The notes beneath the pieces are model-generated. The model made no database searches and had not been told where the DNA came from. It saw only the letters and a program-made list of their open reading frames with translations. A program made the translations under genes and the position numbers. Below are positions 6,455 to 14,335 of a stretch of 17,148 nt of DNA, piece after piece. Within the stretch, counting starts at the first letter, position 1. Each line of letters opens with the position of its first letter. This DNA is from Methanothrix sp. (lineage in GTDB: Archaea; Halobacteriota; Methanosarcinia; Methanotrichales; Methanotrichaceae), in contig JAAZNX010000099.1 of NCBI GenBank assembly GCA_012798025.1, positions 1 through 17,148 of the forward strand. The letters run 5' to 3'.

Positions 6455-9400
6455 TCATACTCCCACATTGCATGCAGCGCAGTTGCTTTGAGCGTCTGAG
6501 CCCGCAGCTATTGCTGAGTAACAGGAGCCGCATATATCCCAAGAAAGGTCGAATCCCCAGTTCGGCGGGTTCCAGCCCCCTCCTGCCTGGGATTTTGTGC
6601 AGATGCCCTGAGGCGAGCAGCTCAACCAGTTGGTGTTTGTGGCTGTGGAGTTGCTGGCGCAGATCCACTGACCATCGTAGCCTGCAGATACATAAACCAC
6701 GTTGATGGGCACATCGATAGCCACATATCTTAGGACACGAAGGTGAATTGTAACCGCCTGGCCTATGGGCAGGTGAGTGAAGGTCCAGTTGGCATATCTC
6801 GACTCGAAAAGCTCAGAACCTCGCGGTTCTGAAGGTTTGATCGAGGCGTCGAGGAAGCAGGTGCCAGCCGGGAAAACATCCCTGACATAGATCGGCCCAA
6901 GAGCCGCATTGCCGTCATTCAATATGGAGATAGTGTAGCTCAAATTGATGCTGTCCGTCGCATCCTGCTCACTTCTCTGATAAATGGTCAAATGAGGCTC
7001 ATCGTAATGCTTTACATCTGTTATGGCGTTCGATCTATTGGTGTATGTCGTGCCCAGCTTCTCAATCACCTTGAAGCTTCCAGTGTAGTCCGAACTCGCT
7101 TCCTTTTCCAAAGCGATGTGCCCCTTTTCGTCCATTTCTGCAACCTTTACATATCCCATGTGGCGAGTGCCCTGGAAATCCGAGCTCACTTCCATCCTCG
7201 TGTTATTGCCCTCCATCTCAAACAAGCTGGTTCTATCGATCTTGGTGCTATATCGATAAAGCTCATTCAATGACTCCGAAGTGAGATGATTCTTTACGCA
7301 TTCTGCCTCGTTCCAGGTAGAGTTGAAGTTCAATGTACGTCCCTCCGGAAGGGCAAAAGAAGTGCTTTGATGCTCGACTGATAGGTTGCTCTCCTCCTTG
7401 ATGTAATTTTTCTTCCGGTTGTATGTTATGAGATCCTCTCTGAAGTATTCACCGCTTCCGCTCTCCTTCTGGCTGAATTCGACCCCCATGCCGCCAGTGA
7501 CAGTGACGCTGCTCGTCGCCATTTGGGGTGGAGAATTGGGGCTTGACATTGTCACCTTATTTATTAAGTCGTATGATTCACGATCTGTAGATAGATCCTT
7601 CCAGGACCTGACGAAACCCACCCCACTTGCTTCCTGCTCAAAATTGAACTTTGTATTGGAAGATGTGGGAGCTTTCAAAGTCACTGTGATTGTTCCCTTC
7701 CCCAAGGGTATCGTCCATCTGTTATTAGTTCCAGCGTCTGGCTGTGGATACGCAGAAATGAAGGTCATCCTGTCAGGATAATCCTCGGTTATCACTGCAT
7801 CTTCCCAGTAATTGGTGTACGTGATGGTATAGGTCACGAGCCCGCCTGGAGATACAGTTTGTGACGATGCAGATTTAGTAATGCCACAATTTATCCAGTT
7901 TAGGGTATATGTATCTGATCGCGCGCTCTGACCGCTTGAATCGGTTGCCAAGACGTAGTACTCTATGGTCGTTCCTGCCAGATATCCACTCAATGTATAG
8001 GTCCAGAGATCGCCGGCGTCAGGATCCATTAGCACGTCGTGAGTCCCTGAAGGATCTGCGTAGACGAGATGGACCTCATTGATGTTTGCTGTGCCTGTGG
8101 CATGGGCTGTGATCTCAACACTTGTGCCCTGGCAAACATCGGCGCTCCCAGGAGTTATTTCGGTGATCTTCAGGCCTCCGCAATCCCTCCAGTAGATGAA
8201 CTGGCTGACTGTTGTGGATCGATCGGAAACATCAGTGGCTTCGACCTGGATCTCCAGCCTGCTGCCTGCAATCTGGCCTGGTATTGGCGACTGGCTCATC
8301 CAGACTCCGTCTAAGACAGTCCCGCCTGGTTGCAGCGCCATGGGGATGGTCGATGAACCATAAATCAGATTTACGGATACAACTCCATCATCATCTGTGA
8401 CATGTGCTGTCAAAACGACCTCTTCATTGGCGCAGGGATCCAGCGGTTCTACCGATAAGATATTTGGCGCAGCGCAATCTATCCAGCTTACTGCATATTC
8501 TCCCTCGGATGGAGACGTGACCTCGTTTTCTTCCTGATCCTGGGCTAAAATTTTGTAAGTGACAGTAGTACCTGCATCATGCCCTGGTATGCTTCCAACC
8601 CAATCACCTTCCATGGAGCCAACGGGGCCGGTCATTTCCACTGTATGCTCGCCGGTCTGATCGGTGTAGATCAGTTTTACAGATGTTACTGCAATGTTAT
8701 CGATGACATGCGCTGTTACTTCGAGATCCTCATTGCCGCATGGTGTATTGGTGGAAGGCACGACTGAGGAAATTGTCGGGAGCGTCAAGTCTCTCCATGT
8801 CTTCGTGGCAGATTGTGTCAGGGATCTTGGCACATCTTGCGCCATAACAAGACGCTGAATGGAAGGCGTCACGCCAAGCCATATTGCGCCGGAGGGAACT
8901 ATGAAGCTGGTGGCCGCGAAGATTGTGTCGTCGCCAGCATTGGTTCCTGTGTATGTAAATGCAGACTGGCCATTGACATCGGTTGCGATGCGGACAGGGC
9001 TCGTGGTCGGGTTGACTCCTGCAACCGAGAACGTCACCTCTTGGCCTGAGACGGCACTCCCGCTTGGATCCTTAACGGTTGCGGTCACAGTGTGCTGAGC
9101 ACCCAAGGGATTCGTAGAGGATGGTGGTGCAAGGTCTAAAGTGGATGGTATTTGAGGAATGGATGCACTTCCGGCATCATCGACAATGGCTCTTGCGGCT
9201 GCGAATACGTTCTCAGGAGTGCCGGAGCTGAGATCCAATTCGTTGGAAAAATGCCAGATAGCCAGTTGGACTGCAGCCCCCTTTTCTCTGTCGCTTAAAC
9301 CACCTGGAAGGTCTGTATTGGGATAGCAATTATTCAATATCCAGATGATGTTCGGATCGGCTCCAGATCCACTCAGCATGTATGTATTGCCATTCTGAGT

Positions 9401-9613
9401 ACTTATGTCGATATCCATACAATAGGTTGGATATGGTGTTGTATCACCATCGATAGTGATGTAAATGATGCCTGCATCTTTAATACCATGGCCTATAGTG
9501 TTGACCGTAATTAGGTCTGCACCAACTATCGTTGCAATTAAAGCACTAACACATCCACTTTGTGATATAATTAATATTATTACAATAGTCAGAAATCTAT
9601 AGAGCCTTTTCAT
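6455..9613 (-). CDS. Secreted thioester-domain / Ig-like / DUF11 surface protein (putative adhesin)
   Basis: 1052 residues. A signal peptide (MKRLYRF, hydrophobic to about residue 24) is followed by a thioester-type domain (25-160) with Cys65 in YCMD and Gln116 in AVQLAIW. Next come a Big_1/invasin-like domain (about 165-250) and three Ig-like repeats of about 100 residues (276-380, 381-478, 479-576). Each repeat carries a Cys near its start and one at its end (C292/C380, C394/C478, C494/C576). A DUF11 domain follows (577-690), then a module shared with the neighbouring 1427-residue protein (705-855), a second DUF11 domain (874-975) and a Cys-rich tail (seven Cys, 985-1048). There is no C-terminal transmembrane segment or sorting motif. 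Many NxS/T sequons suggest N-glycosylation. The start ATG follows GAGGAGGG (9627-9620). The role is inferred as surface attachment. Confidence 0.85.
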   Translation of the reverse strand: MKRLYRFLTIVIILIISQSGCVSALIATIVGADLITVNTIGHGIKDAGIIYITIDGDTTPYPTYCMDIDISTQNGNTYMLSGSGADPNIIWILNNCYPNTDLPGGLSDREKGAAVQLAIWHFSNELDLSSGTPENVFAAARAIVDDAGSASIPQIPSTLDLAPPSSTNPLGAQHTVTATVKDPSGSAVSGQEVTFSVAGVNPTTSPVRIATDVNGQSAFTYTGTNAGDDTIFAATSFIVPSGAIWLGVTPSIQRLVMAQDVPRSLTQSATKTWRDLTLPTISSVVPSTNTPCGNEDLEVTAHVIDNIAVTSVKLIYTDQTGEHTVEMTGPVGSMEGDWVGSIPGHDAGTTVTYKILAQDQEENEVTSPSEGEYAVSWIDCAAPNILSVEPLDPCANEEVVLTAHVTDDDGVVSVNLIYGSSTIPMALQPGGTVLDGVWMSQSPIPGQIAGSRLEIQVEATDVSDRSTTVSQFIYWRDCGGLKITEITPGSADVCQGTSVEITAHATGTANINEVHLVYADPSGTHDVLMDPDAGDLWTYTLSGYLAGTTIEYYVLATDSSGQSARSDTYTLNWINCGITKSASSQTVSPGGLVTYTITYTNYWEDAVITEDYPDRMTFISAYPQPDAGTNNRWTIPLGKGTITVTLKAPTSSNTKFNFEQEASGVGFVRSWKDLSTDRESYDLINKVTMSSPNSPPQMATSSVTVTGGMGVEFSQKESGSGEYFREDLITYNRKKNYIKEESNLSVEHQSTSFALPEGRTLNFNSTWNEAECVKNHLTSESLNELYRYSTKIDRTSLFEMEGNNTRMEVSSDFQGTRHMGYVKVAEMDEKGHIALEKEASSDYTGSFKVIEKLGTTYTNRSNAITDVKHYDEPHLTIYQRSEQDATDSINLSYTISILNDGNAALGPIYVRDVFPAGTCFLDASIKPSEPRGSELFESRYANWTFTHLPIGQAVTIHLRVLRYVAIDVPINVVYVSAGYDGQWICASNSTATNTNWLSCSPQGICTKSQAGGGWNPPNWGFDLSWDICGSCYSAIAAGSDAQSNCAACNVGV
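9134..9541 (-). other. Cys-Gln thioester domain (TED/TQXA-like) of the 1052-residue protein
   Basis: Residues 25-160 show the order of the bacterial thioester domain: YCMDIDI (Cys65), then IIWILNNCYPNT, then LSDREKGAAVQLAIWHFSN (Gln116). In Gram-positive adhesins the Cys and the Gln of the [TV]QxAIW motif form an internal thioester that bonds covalently to host amines. The codons (TGT at 9421-9419, CAA at 9268-9266) were checked. Bond formation in this protein is inferred, not shown. Confidence 0.78.
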
Positions 9614-9655
9614 TTGAATCCCTCCTCATTTTGCAATATTAGTATAATACATCTT

Positions 9656-9667
9656 TATTATAATATA
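9656..9667 (-). promoter_or_regulatory. TATA region of the thioester surface-protein gene
   Basis: Minus-strand reading GGTATATTATAATAAAG contains an archaeal box A about 43-54 bases before the ATG, leaving a leader of roughly 20-25 nt that carries GAGGAGGG. The whole gap 9614-9842 is strongly AT-rich and holds no gene. Its remainder contains the terminator and the 13-bp element described separately. Confidence 0.5.
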
Positions 9668-9743
9668 CCTAATTGTAAATTAAATGCCTTATTAGTGAAC
9701 TTTGTAGTTATTTTAAAGTAAATAAGCTGGCAGTAATCTATAG

Positions 9744-9756
9744 TAAGTACTAAAAA
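9744..9756. repeat. 13-bp element, left copy (inverted relative to 14154-14166)
   Basis: TAAGTACTAAAAA here is the exact reverse complement of TTTTTAGTACTTA at 14154-14166. The two copies lie in the AT-rich gaps on either side of the 1427-residue gene, and each is upstream of one of the two surface-protein genes. It contains the palindromic core AGTACT. Confidence 0.5.
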
Positions 9757-9757
9757 A
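9752..9757 (-). terminator. T6 run downstream of the 1427-residue surface-protein gene
   Basis: On the minus strand a TTTTTT tract in an AT-rich stretch occurs about 86 bases after the TGA at 9845-9843. Oligo-U stretches suffice for archaeal intrinsic termination. This would separate the two surface-protein transcripts. Confidence 0.35.
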
Positions 9758-9842
9758 TATAAAATAAAGTAATTATCTATTTTAAGATCAACTCTCTTCA
9801 GATCATTCTGATATATGTGTCATTCCAATCACTTCATTCTGA

Positions 9843-12800
9843 TCAAGTTATAGCGACGTTTAGGCAGCTCAATGGACAGACACTGCCATCCTTCTCCTCC
9901 CACTTAGCCTGCACGGGATCGAAATGTTCAATTTCATCGGAGTTCGCCTGAACTGACCACGGGCAGGTGAGGTCTGCAGGCTTAACCTCGCGCTCGCAGC
10001 TGTCCAGCCACGCCCGGTAGATGATCGATTGATTCTTTTCAAAGGTCCCCCCGGCGCTGCAACTGCCCGTGGCTTCCACCAGGTTAATGATATCTCCGTC
10101 GCATTTAGCAACGTCCAGACAAATCTCGATCCTCATCGAGTCGCCGATGGCCAGGTGGAGCAAGGTCCAGTTGCAGCTATTCCCTTCAAGCAGCACAGGT
10201 CGCAAGGAGGTGTTGAGGAATCTTGAATCCGGGGGGAATGTGTCTCGCAGGAGGAGCGGCCCCAGTGCAGCGTTGCCATCATTGGCGATGGTGATGGTGT
10301 ACGCGGCCACGTCTCCGATCAGTCGACCTTCCTTTTGAAGATAAAGATGGGGCCTGTCATACTTTGAGCTGCAAGAGATCATAAGCTTTCTCTTGATATT
10401 GAAGTCGCCCATGAGGATCTCGTCCTCATCTACCTGCTGTCTTTCGCTCGCGGCATAAGCAGTCCGCAACCTTGCAGTCCCCGAGAAATTGATCTCGCTC
10501 TCCATTGCTCTGAGGCCCCGAAAAACTGTGTTCTTCTTCAGGTATTCTGCGCTCAAGACCTCCTCACCGATGAAGCTGGATGGAGTTTGAGACCACATTC
10601 CTTCTGCACACCTCTGAGATATGTTGAGATACGTACTGGGCGAGATCTCATAGCTTTGGGCAAAATGTGCTGCATCTACGTCCTTGCTCATGAAGTTGCT
10701 CAATGTATCGATTCGCTCCTCAGATCGAAAGGTGCCCGTGCCAGATTCGTAGCTTCCCTGGGTGTTACCGATCTTGGTATCTGCATTCAAGTAACCGCTG
10801 CCCGATACAGATCGATGCCGTATTAGGCTCTGGCCCGAATCGTTTATCTTCTCCAAAACCAGGAAGCTTCCAATATACTCTTCTTTGGAGATGTCGCCTT
10901 CAGCCTTTGCCGTATACTTTGTGGGCTTCTTTTGCATTTCAATGGATGCCAGACCTCGAAAATCCGATTCCGTCTCGAGCCGTGAGCCGTTCTCATCCAG
11001 TTCGAAATGGCTTTCAAGATCTAGCCAGTTCGAGTATCTGTACAATTCGCAAAATTCTGTATTCGTTATTCCATTTTTGACACTGCCCTCCTTTGACCAA
11101 GGAGAAGAGATGCACTGCGAACTGTTTCGCGGCAGGATAAATGTGGTGGGACGGTAATTAGCCTTCATGCTCTGACTAAGACTTATGGATTTATTTGAAA
11201 GTAGAAAATGCAGATCCTCTGTTGTTTCGTAATTTCCGCTGCCGTGCTCGCGGAGACGGAGGTTCGTGCCCTCCTCTCCCAGAATTTTCACTTTCGCCAT
11301 GCCAAAAAGCTGCATTTGATCAGATGATACGTAAACCCAGTTGGTGAGAGTAGAGCATCTTTGGGAGGTAGTGTAATCCCTGTAGGCGTTGACAAAGCCG
11401 ATACCAGCGATCTCCTGATGGCCTTCGAACTTCATATCTGTACGGGGAACCCTCACAGTCAGCCGGATCTCAACGAACTTCCCTGGATCTAAAGAGTCAA
11501 ATTTCCAGATGCCATCACCTACCTGGTTTGGAGAGGCAGAGACCAACTCCACAGGCGAGTCGAAAACATCCCTTACGGTTATGTTGGTGGCAGGCTGGCC
11601 GCCGCCGTTATAGACATTTATGACGTAGTATATCTCTTCGCCTCTGCGCACTGCCTTCTGCAGCGCAGTCTTGTTAACGCCCAGCCTGGTCTCGTTCAGA
11701 ACCCTGGTATAAGTTGTGCCGCCCTTCGGACAAAGCTCGTCCGACATTATTGTGAAGCGATTTACAAGCACGACGCCGTCATCAAGGTTTTCATCTACAC
11801 GCACCTTGATTTCTATGCTGTGGGGCTCATTGGGTGCCAGTCGATGGATCTTCCATGTGTTGTTATCCGCATTTGTGGGCGCTGGGTCGGCAAAGAGAAA
11901 AGACACGCCAGGATCGAGCTCATCGATTATGGTGACGTTGTTTGCCACTGTGCAGCCTTCATTTTCATAGGTAAGCGTGTAGCTTAATATCTCTCCTACC
12001 TTTACTGGATCTGGATCAACCTTCTTGCTAATTGAGAGGCCCATGGCGACGACCTGTGCCGAAGACCTTCTCAGGTAATCATTTACACCACCTCTGCCAG
12101 ATCTCTCATCATCACTATCGCCTGCTGTGCTCGTCCAAGTCAAAATGGCTTCATTGACGATCGTATCACCAGGCTTCGCTTTGCAGGTTACATTGAACGA
12201 GATCAGGACCTTCCGGCTGCTATCCCAGCCAAGATCTATGACATCGAAATGCCATCTCAAGCCGTCAGCGTCAAACGTGGCCGGAGGCCCTGACAGAACC
12301 CCAGCCGAGCCCGGCAAATATGCCATGCCGTCCGGCAGTAGATCTTGCAGCTCTATGTCAAGGGCGGGCGCGTGGCTTTGAGTGGAGTGGTAAACGGCCA
12401 GAACATATGATATACTGTCGTTGATGCCAGCTACTGTGGAAGAAGGAGATACCTCCAGGACAAGGTCTGGTTCAGCCACTGTGATGGACCCGGCTGCATC
12501 TCTGTCTATCCCTTGCCCGTCACTCCAGGTCATGCAAGCTTGTGTACCCATCAGAATGGCACCGTCCTGGTTTTCAGGCGAATTTGCCAGAGCACAATTA
12601 TATTCGATCTCGATTCTAAATGCTGGACCCACATCTCCGAAGAACCAGCAGATCTGCAAAGATCCATCTTCGTTCGACGTCTTCGTCTCTTTTTGCAGTT
12701 CAATTCCATGCAAGGATAAGCTGCTGCTGTTGTAGTTCAGCCCGCCGGGAATGGTATCATTGATCCACAGGTCTTGGGCCCCATCTGGCAGGTCGGCATC

Positions 12801-14126
12801 GATCTCGTATCTTATGACTTCACCTGGTGCAAGGCGATGAGGCTCGTCCGGAAGCTTTCGAATGGCCGTTCTCTTGTCAACCTGCGATGCTTGCCGGACC
12901 TCCTGGCAAGGTCCAGAGCCCCATTTGGCAACTACGATGTTGGAGTAGTTATCACATGATAACACAGCCTTGGCCACAACTCTGACATCCCTCTCATCTC
13001 CTGGGTTCAGATAATTATAGCTCCACTCGAGCTGCTTGCCAGGAGAATCGATTTCAAGCAATTGAAGGCCCTCTTTTAAAGTAGCATTGACCTGAACATC
13101 GTATGCAACTCCCGCGCCATCGTTTCTCACCACAATCGTCCAGGTTATCTCATCTCCTTTTGCAGCTTCAAACCGGTCAGGCGTAACATAGACTCTCAGG
13201 TCAGCTCTTCGTGTTGTTAATGAAGGCGATTTTGCAAAGACCTCTCCAGAAGAGGAGGATAGCTTCGCAAAGAGAGTTGCGTTGCTTGGCGCATTGCAGC
13301 CTGGTGTGAGATTAAACTTCAGTGTCACAGTCTCCCCAGCATAAATGTTGGAAGCGCTTCCACCATTTGATGAACCCTTCGTGGCCTCCTGAAATCTCCA
13401 CTCTCGATCGTCTCCTAGATCCTTGCCGTCCGGACAGCGTGCCCAGCACATGTCATCGTTCTTTTCATCTCTTGCCTCTGGCGTGCAGTCAACCTCTTTG
13501 CCTGAAGAATCAAAAAGGGTGATTTTTGTTGGATACGAGTTGATCAGCGAGCCATTAGTCCAGGCGATGACATGATAGCCGCCCGCAGCGATTACAGTGC
13601 CCTCTGATATGAATACTGTTTTTCCAAAATAGCCATCGACAAGCTTCCATCCACCGACATCGACATCAAAAGACGAAGGGTTATAGATCTCCAGCCATTC
13701 ATTTCCTGAATCGGGGCCCTCAGGATTTTGCTCCACCTCATTGATCGTTATGTGTCGACATGATCTCAATGCAGTGTTCAGATCCCAATTGACGAATTGT
13801 CCGTCCACGAGCGGATTGTAAGATGATTCGACATCATCTAAGATGATCTTCGAGTCTTTTGAACAGGAAAACGCCTCGGGAATCTGAACGGTCGCTGATA
13901 GCACGCTGGTATCCTCGTCGCAAACGAGATCCAGGCTGCAAGCTTTGGGACCACAAACGTCAAATTCCAGCGGAGAATTGATGCTTAATGAGGATGATGC
14001 GGCAGGGATGATTGTCAGTAGCAATATTAGATGAAAAATAGGGAGCATATGATATCTAAAATTATTTTTGTAGCTCTTTTCGTACCTATCTAAATTACCA
14101 CATGCTACATCGACCTCTACAGACAC
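9843..14126 (-). CDS. Secreted lamin-tail / DUF11-repeat surface protein
   Basis: 1427 residues from GTG at 14126, or 1401 from ATG at 14048. The hydrophobic stretch LPIFHLILLLTIIPAASSS (28-46) is the signal peptide. GTG 14126 has a weak GGGG ribosome site and supplies the positively charged n-region; ATG 14048 gives a more usual signal length, so the start is uncertain. Residues 124-258 form a lamin-tail domain (INEVEQNPEGPDSGNEWLEI, GWKLVD, CWARCPDG). DUF11-type Ig-like repeats follow at about 308-390, 430-550, 553-665, 696-795 and 814-895. Two copies of an unassigned module (950-1095 and 1115-1250) and a last DUF11 domain (1257-1345) are shared with the downstream 1052-residue protein. The end is Cys-rich without a transmembrane anchor. 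Likely an extracellular sheath- or envelope-associated structural protein. Confidence 0.82.
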   Translation of the reverse strand: MSVEVDVACGNLDRYEKSYKNNFRYHMLPIFHLILLLTIIPAASSSLSINSPLEFDVCGPKACSLDLVCDEDTSVLSATVQIPEAFSCSKDSKIILDDVESSYNPLVDGQFVNWDLNTALRSCRHITINEVEQNPEGPDSGNEWLEIYNPSSFDVDVGGWKLVDGYFGKTVFISEGTVIAAGGYHVIAWTNGSLINSYPTKITLFDSSGKEVDCTPEARDEKNDDMCWARCPDGKDLGDDREWRFQEATKGSSNGGSASNIYAGETVTLKFNLTPGCNAPSNATLFAKLSSSSGEVFAKSPSLTTRRADLRVYVTPDRFEAAKGDEITWTIVVRNDGAGVAYDVQVNATLKEGLQLLEIDSPGKQLEWSYNYLNPGDERDVRVVAKAVLSCDNYSNIVVAKWGSGPCQEVRQASQVDKRTAIRKLPDEPHRLAPGEVIRYEIDADLPDGAQDLWINDTIPGGLNYNSSSLSLHGIELQKETKTSNEDGSLQICWFFGDVGPAFRIEIEYNCALANSPENQDGAILMGTQACMTWSDGQGIDRDAAGSITVAEPDLVLEVSPSSTVAGINDSISYVLAVYHSTQSHAPALDIELQDLLPDGMAYLPGSAGVLSGPPATFDADGLRWHFDVIDLGWDSSRKVLISFNVTCKAKPGDTIVNEAILTWTSTAGDSDDERSGRGGVNDYLRRSSAQVVAMGLSISKKVDPDPVKVGEILSYTLTYENEGCTVANNVTIIDELDPGVSFLFADPAPTNADNNTWKIHRLAPNEPHSIEIKVRVDENLDDGVVLVNRFTIMSDELCPKGGTTYTRVLNETRLGVNKTALQKAVRRGEEIYYVINVYNGGGQPATNITVRDVFDSPVELVSASPNQVGDGIWKFDSLDPGKFVEIRLTVRVPRTDMKFEGHQEIAGIGFVNAYRDYTTSQRCSTLTNWVYVSSDQMQLFGMAKVKILGEEGTNLRLREHGSGNYETTEDLHFLLSNKSISLSQSMKANYRPTTFILPRNSSQCISSPWSKEGSVKNGITNTEFCELYRYSNWLDLESHFELDENGSRLETESDFRGLASIEMQKKPTKYTAKAEGDISKEEYIGSFLVLEKINDSGQSLIRHRSVSGSGYLNADTKIGNTQGSYESGTGTFRSEERIDTLSNFMSKDVDAAHFAQSYEISPSTYLNISQRCAEGMWSQTPSSFIGEEVLSAEYLKKNTVFRGLRAMESEINFSGTARLRTAYAASERQQVDEDEILMGDFNIKRKLMISCSSKYDRPHLYLQKEGRLIGDVAAYTITIANDGNAALGPLLLRDTFPPDSRFLNTSLRPVLLEGNSCNWTLLHLAIGDSMRIEICLDVAKCDGDIINLVEATGSCSAGGTFEKNQSIIYRAWLDSCEREVKPADLTCPWSVQANSDEIEHFDPVQAKWEEKDGSVCPLSCLNVAIT
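13353..13757 (-). other. Lamin-tail domain (LTD) of the 1427-residue protein
   Basis: Residues 124-258 follow the LTD pattern: INEV, a Gly/Pro/Asp-rich loop, EWLEIYNPSS, VDVGGWKLVDG, AAGGYHVIAW, then CWARCPDGKDLG and a terminal W...ATKGSSNGG. LTDs fold as an Ig-like sandwich and occur in many secreted prokaryotic proteins. Confidence 0.8.
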
Positions 14127-14153
14127 TAAATTTGCCCCTACTTTTAGTCAGTA

Positions 14154-14166
14154 TTTTTAGTACTTA
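14154..14166. repeat. 13-bp element, right copy
   Basis: TTTTTAGTACTTA, the exact reverse complement of 9744-9756. It lies 28-40 bases before the GTG, or 106-118 before the ATG, of the 1427-residue surface-protein gene. Confidence 0.5.
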
Positions 14167-14170
14167 TCAT

Positions 14171-14179
14171 AAAAAAAAA
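14171..14179 (-). terminator. T9 tract ending the mutS-like operon
   Basis: On the minus strand nine consecutive T follow the mutS-like/71-residue operon, after a stop codon at 14185-14183. It is the longest T-run in the window and a plausible archaeal terminator. On its downstream side lies the leader of the lamin-tail surface-protein gene. Confidence 0.5.
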
Positions 14180-14182
14180 CTC

Positions 14183-14335
14183 TTATTTAACTTTTTCCTT
14201 CAGTCTCTGAAGGGTGTGCAGTCCCTCGTGGATCAGCGTCTCAAGAAGTGATGCTCTTCGAAAGGACAATCCTAAACTAATAAAAGTGGTGAAGGGCAGA
14301 GATCGGCGATCACAGATGCGCGTTAGCGCCTCTTC
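14183..14335 (-). pseudogene. Start-less open frame, possible 3' remnant of a gene
   Basis: Minus-strand frame open for 50 codons from a TAG to TAA at 14185-14183. The second half reads like genuine protein (ASLLETLIHEGLHTLQRL, then KEKVK). Its base composition is markedly less AT-rich than the gap to its left. There is no ATG or GTG start and no ribosome site; a TTG begins the last 28 codons. It overlaps the end of the 71-residue gene by 13 bp. It may be a decayed C-terminal fragment or chance. The rest of the gap 14127-14322 holds the terminator and the 13-bp element. Confidence 0.22.

Noticed and set aside
9803-9843. Direct repeat TCATTCTGAT at 9803-9812 and 9834-9843
   Set aside because: Two 10-bp copies 31 bp apart in AT-rich sequence; too short to interpret.
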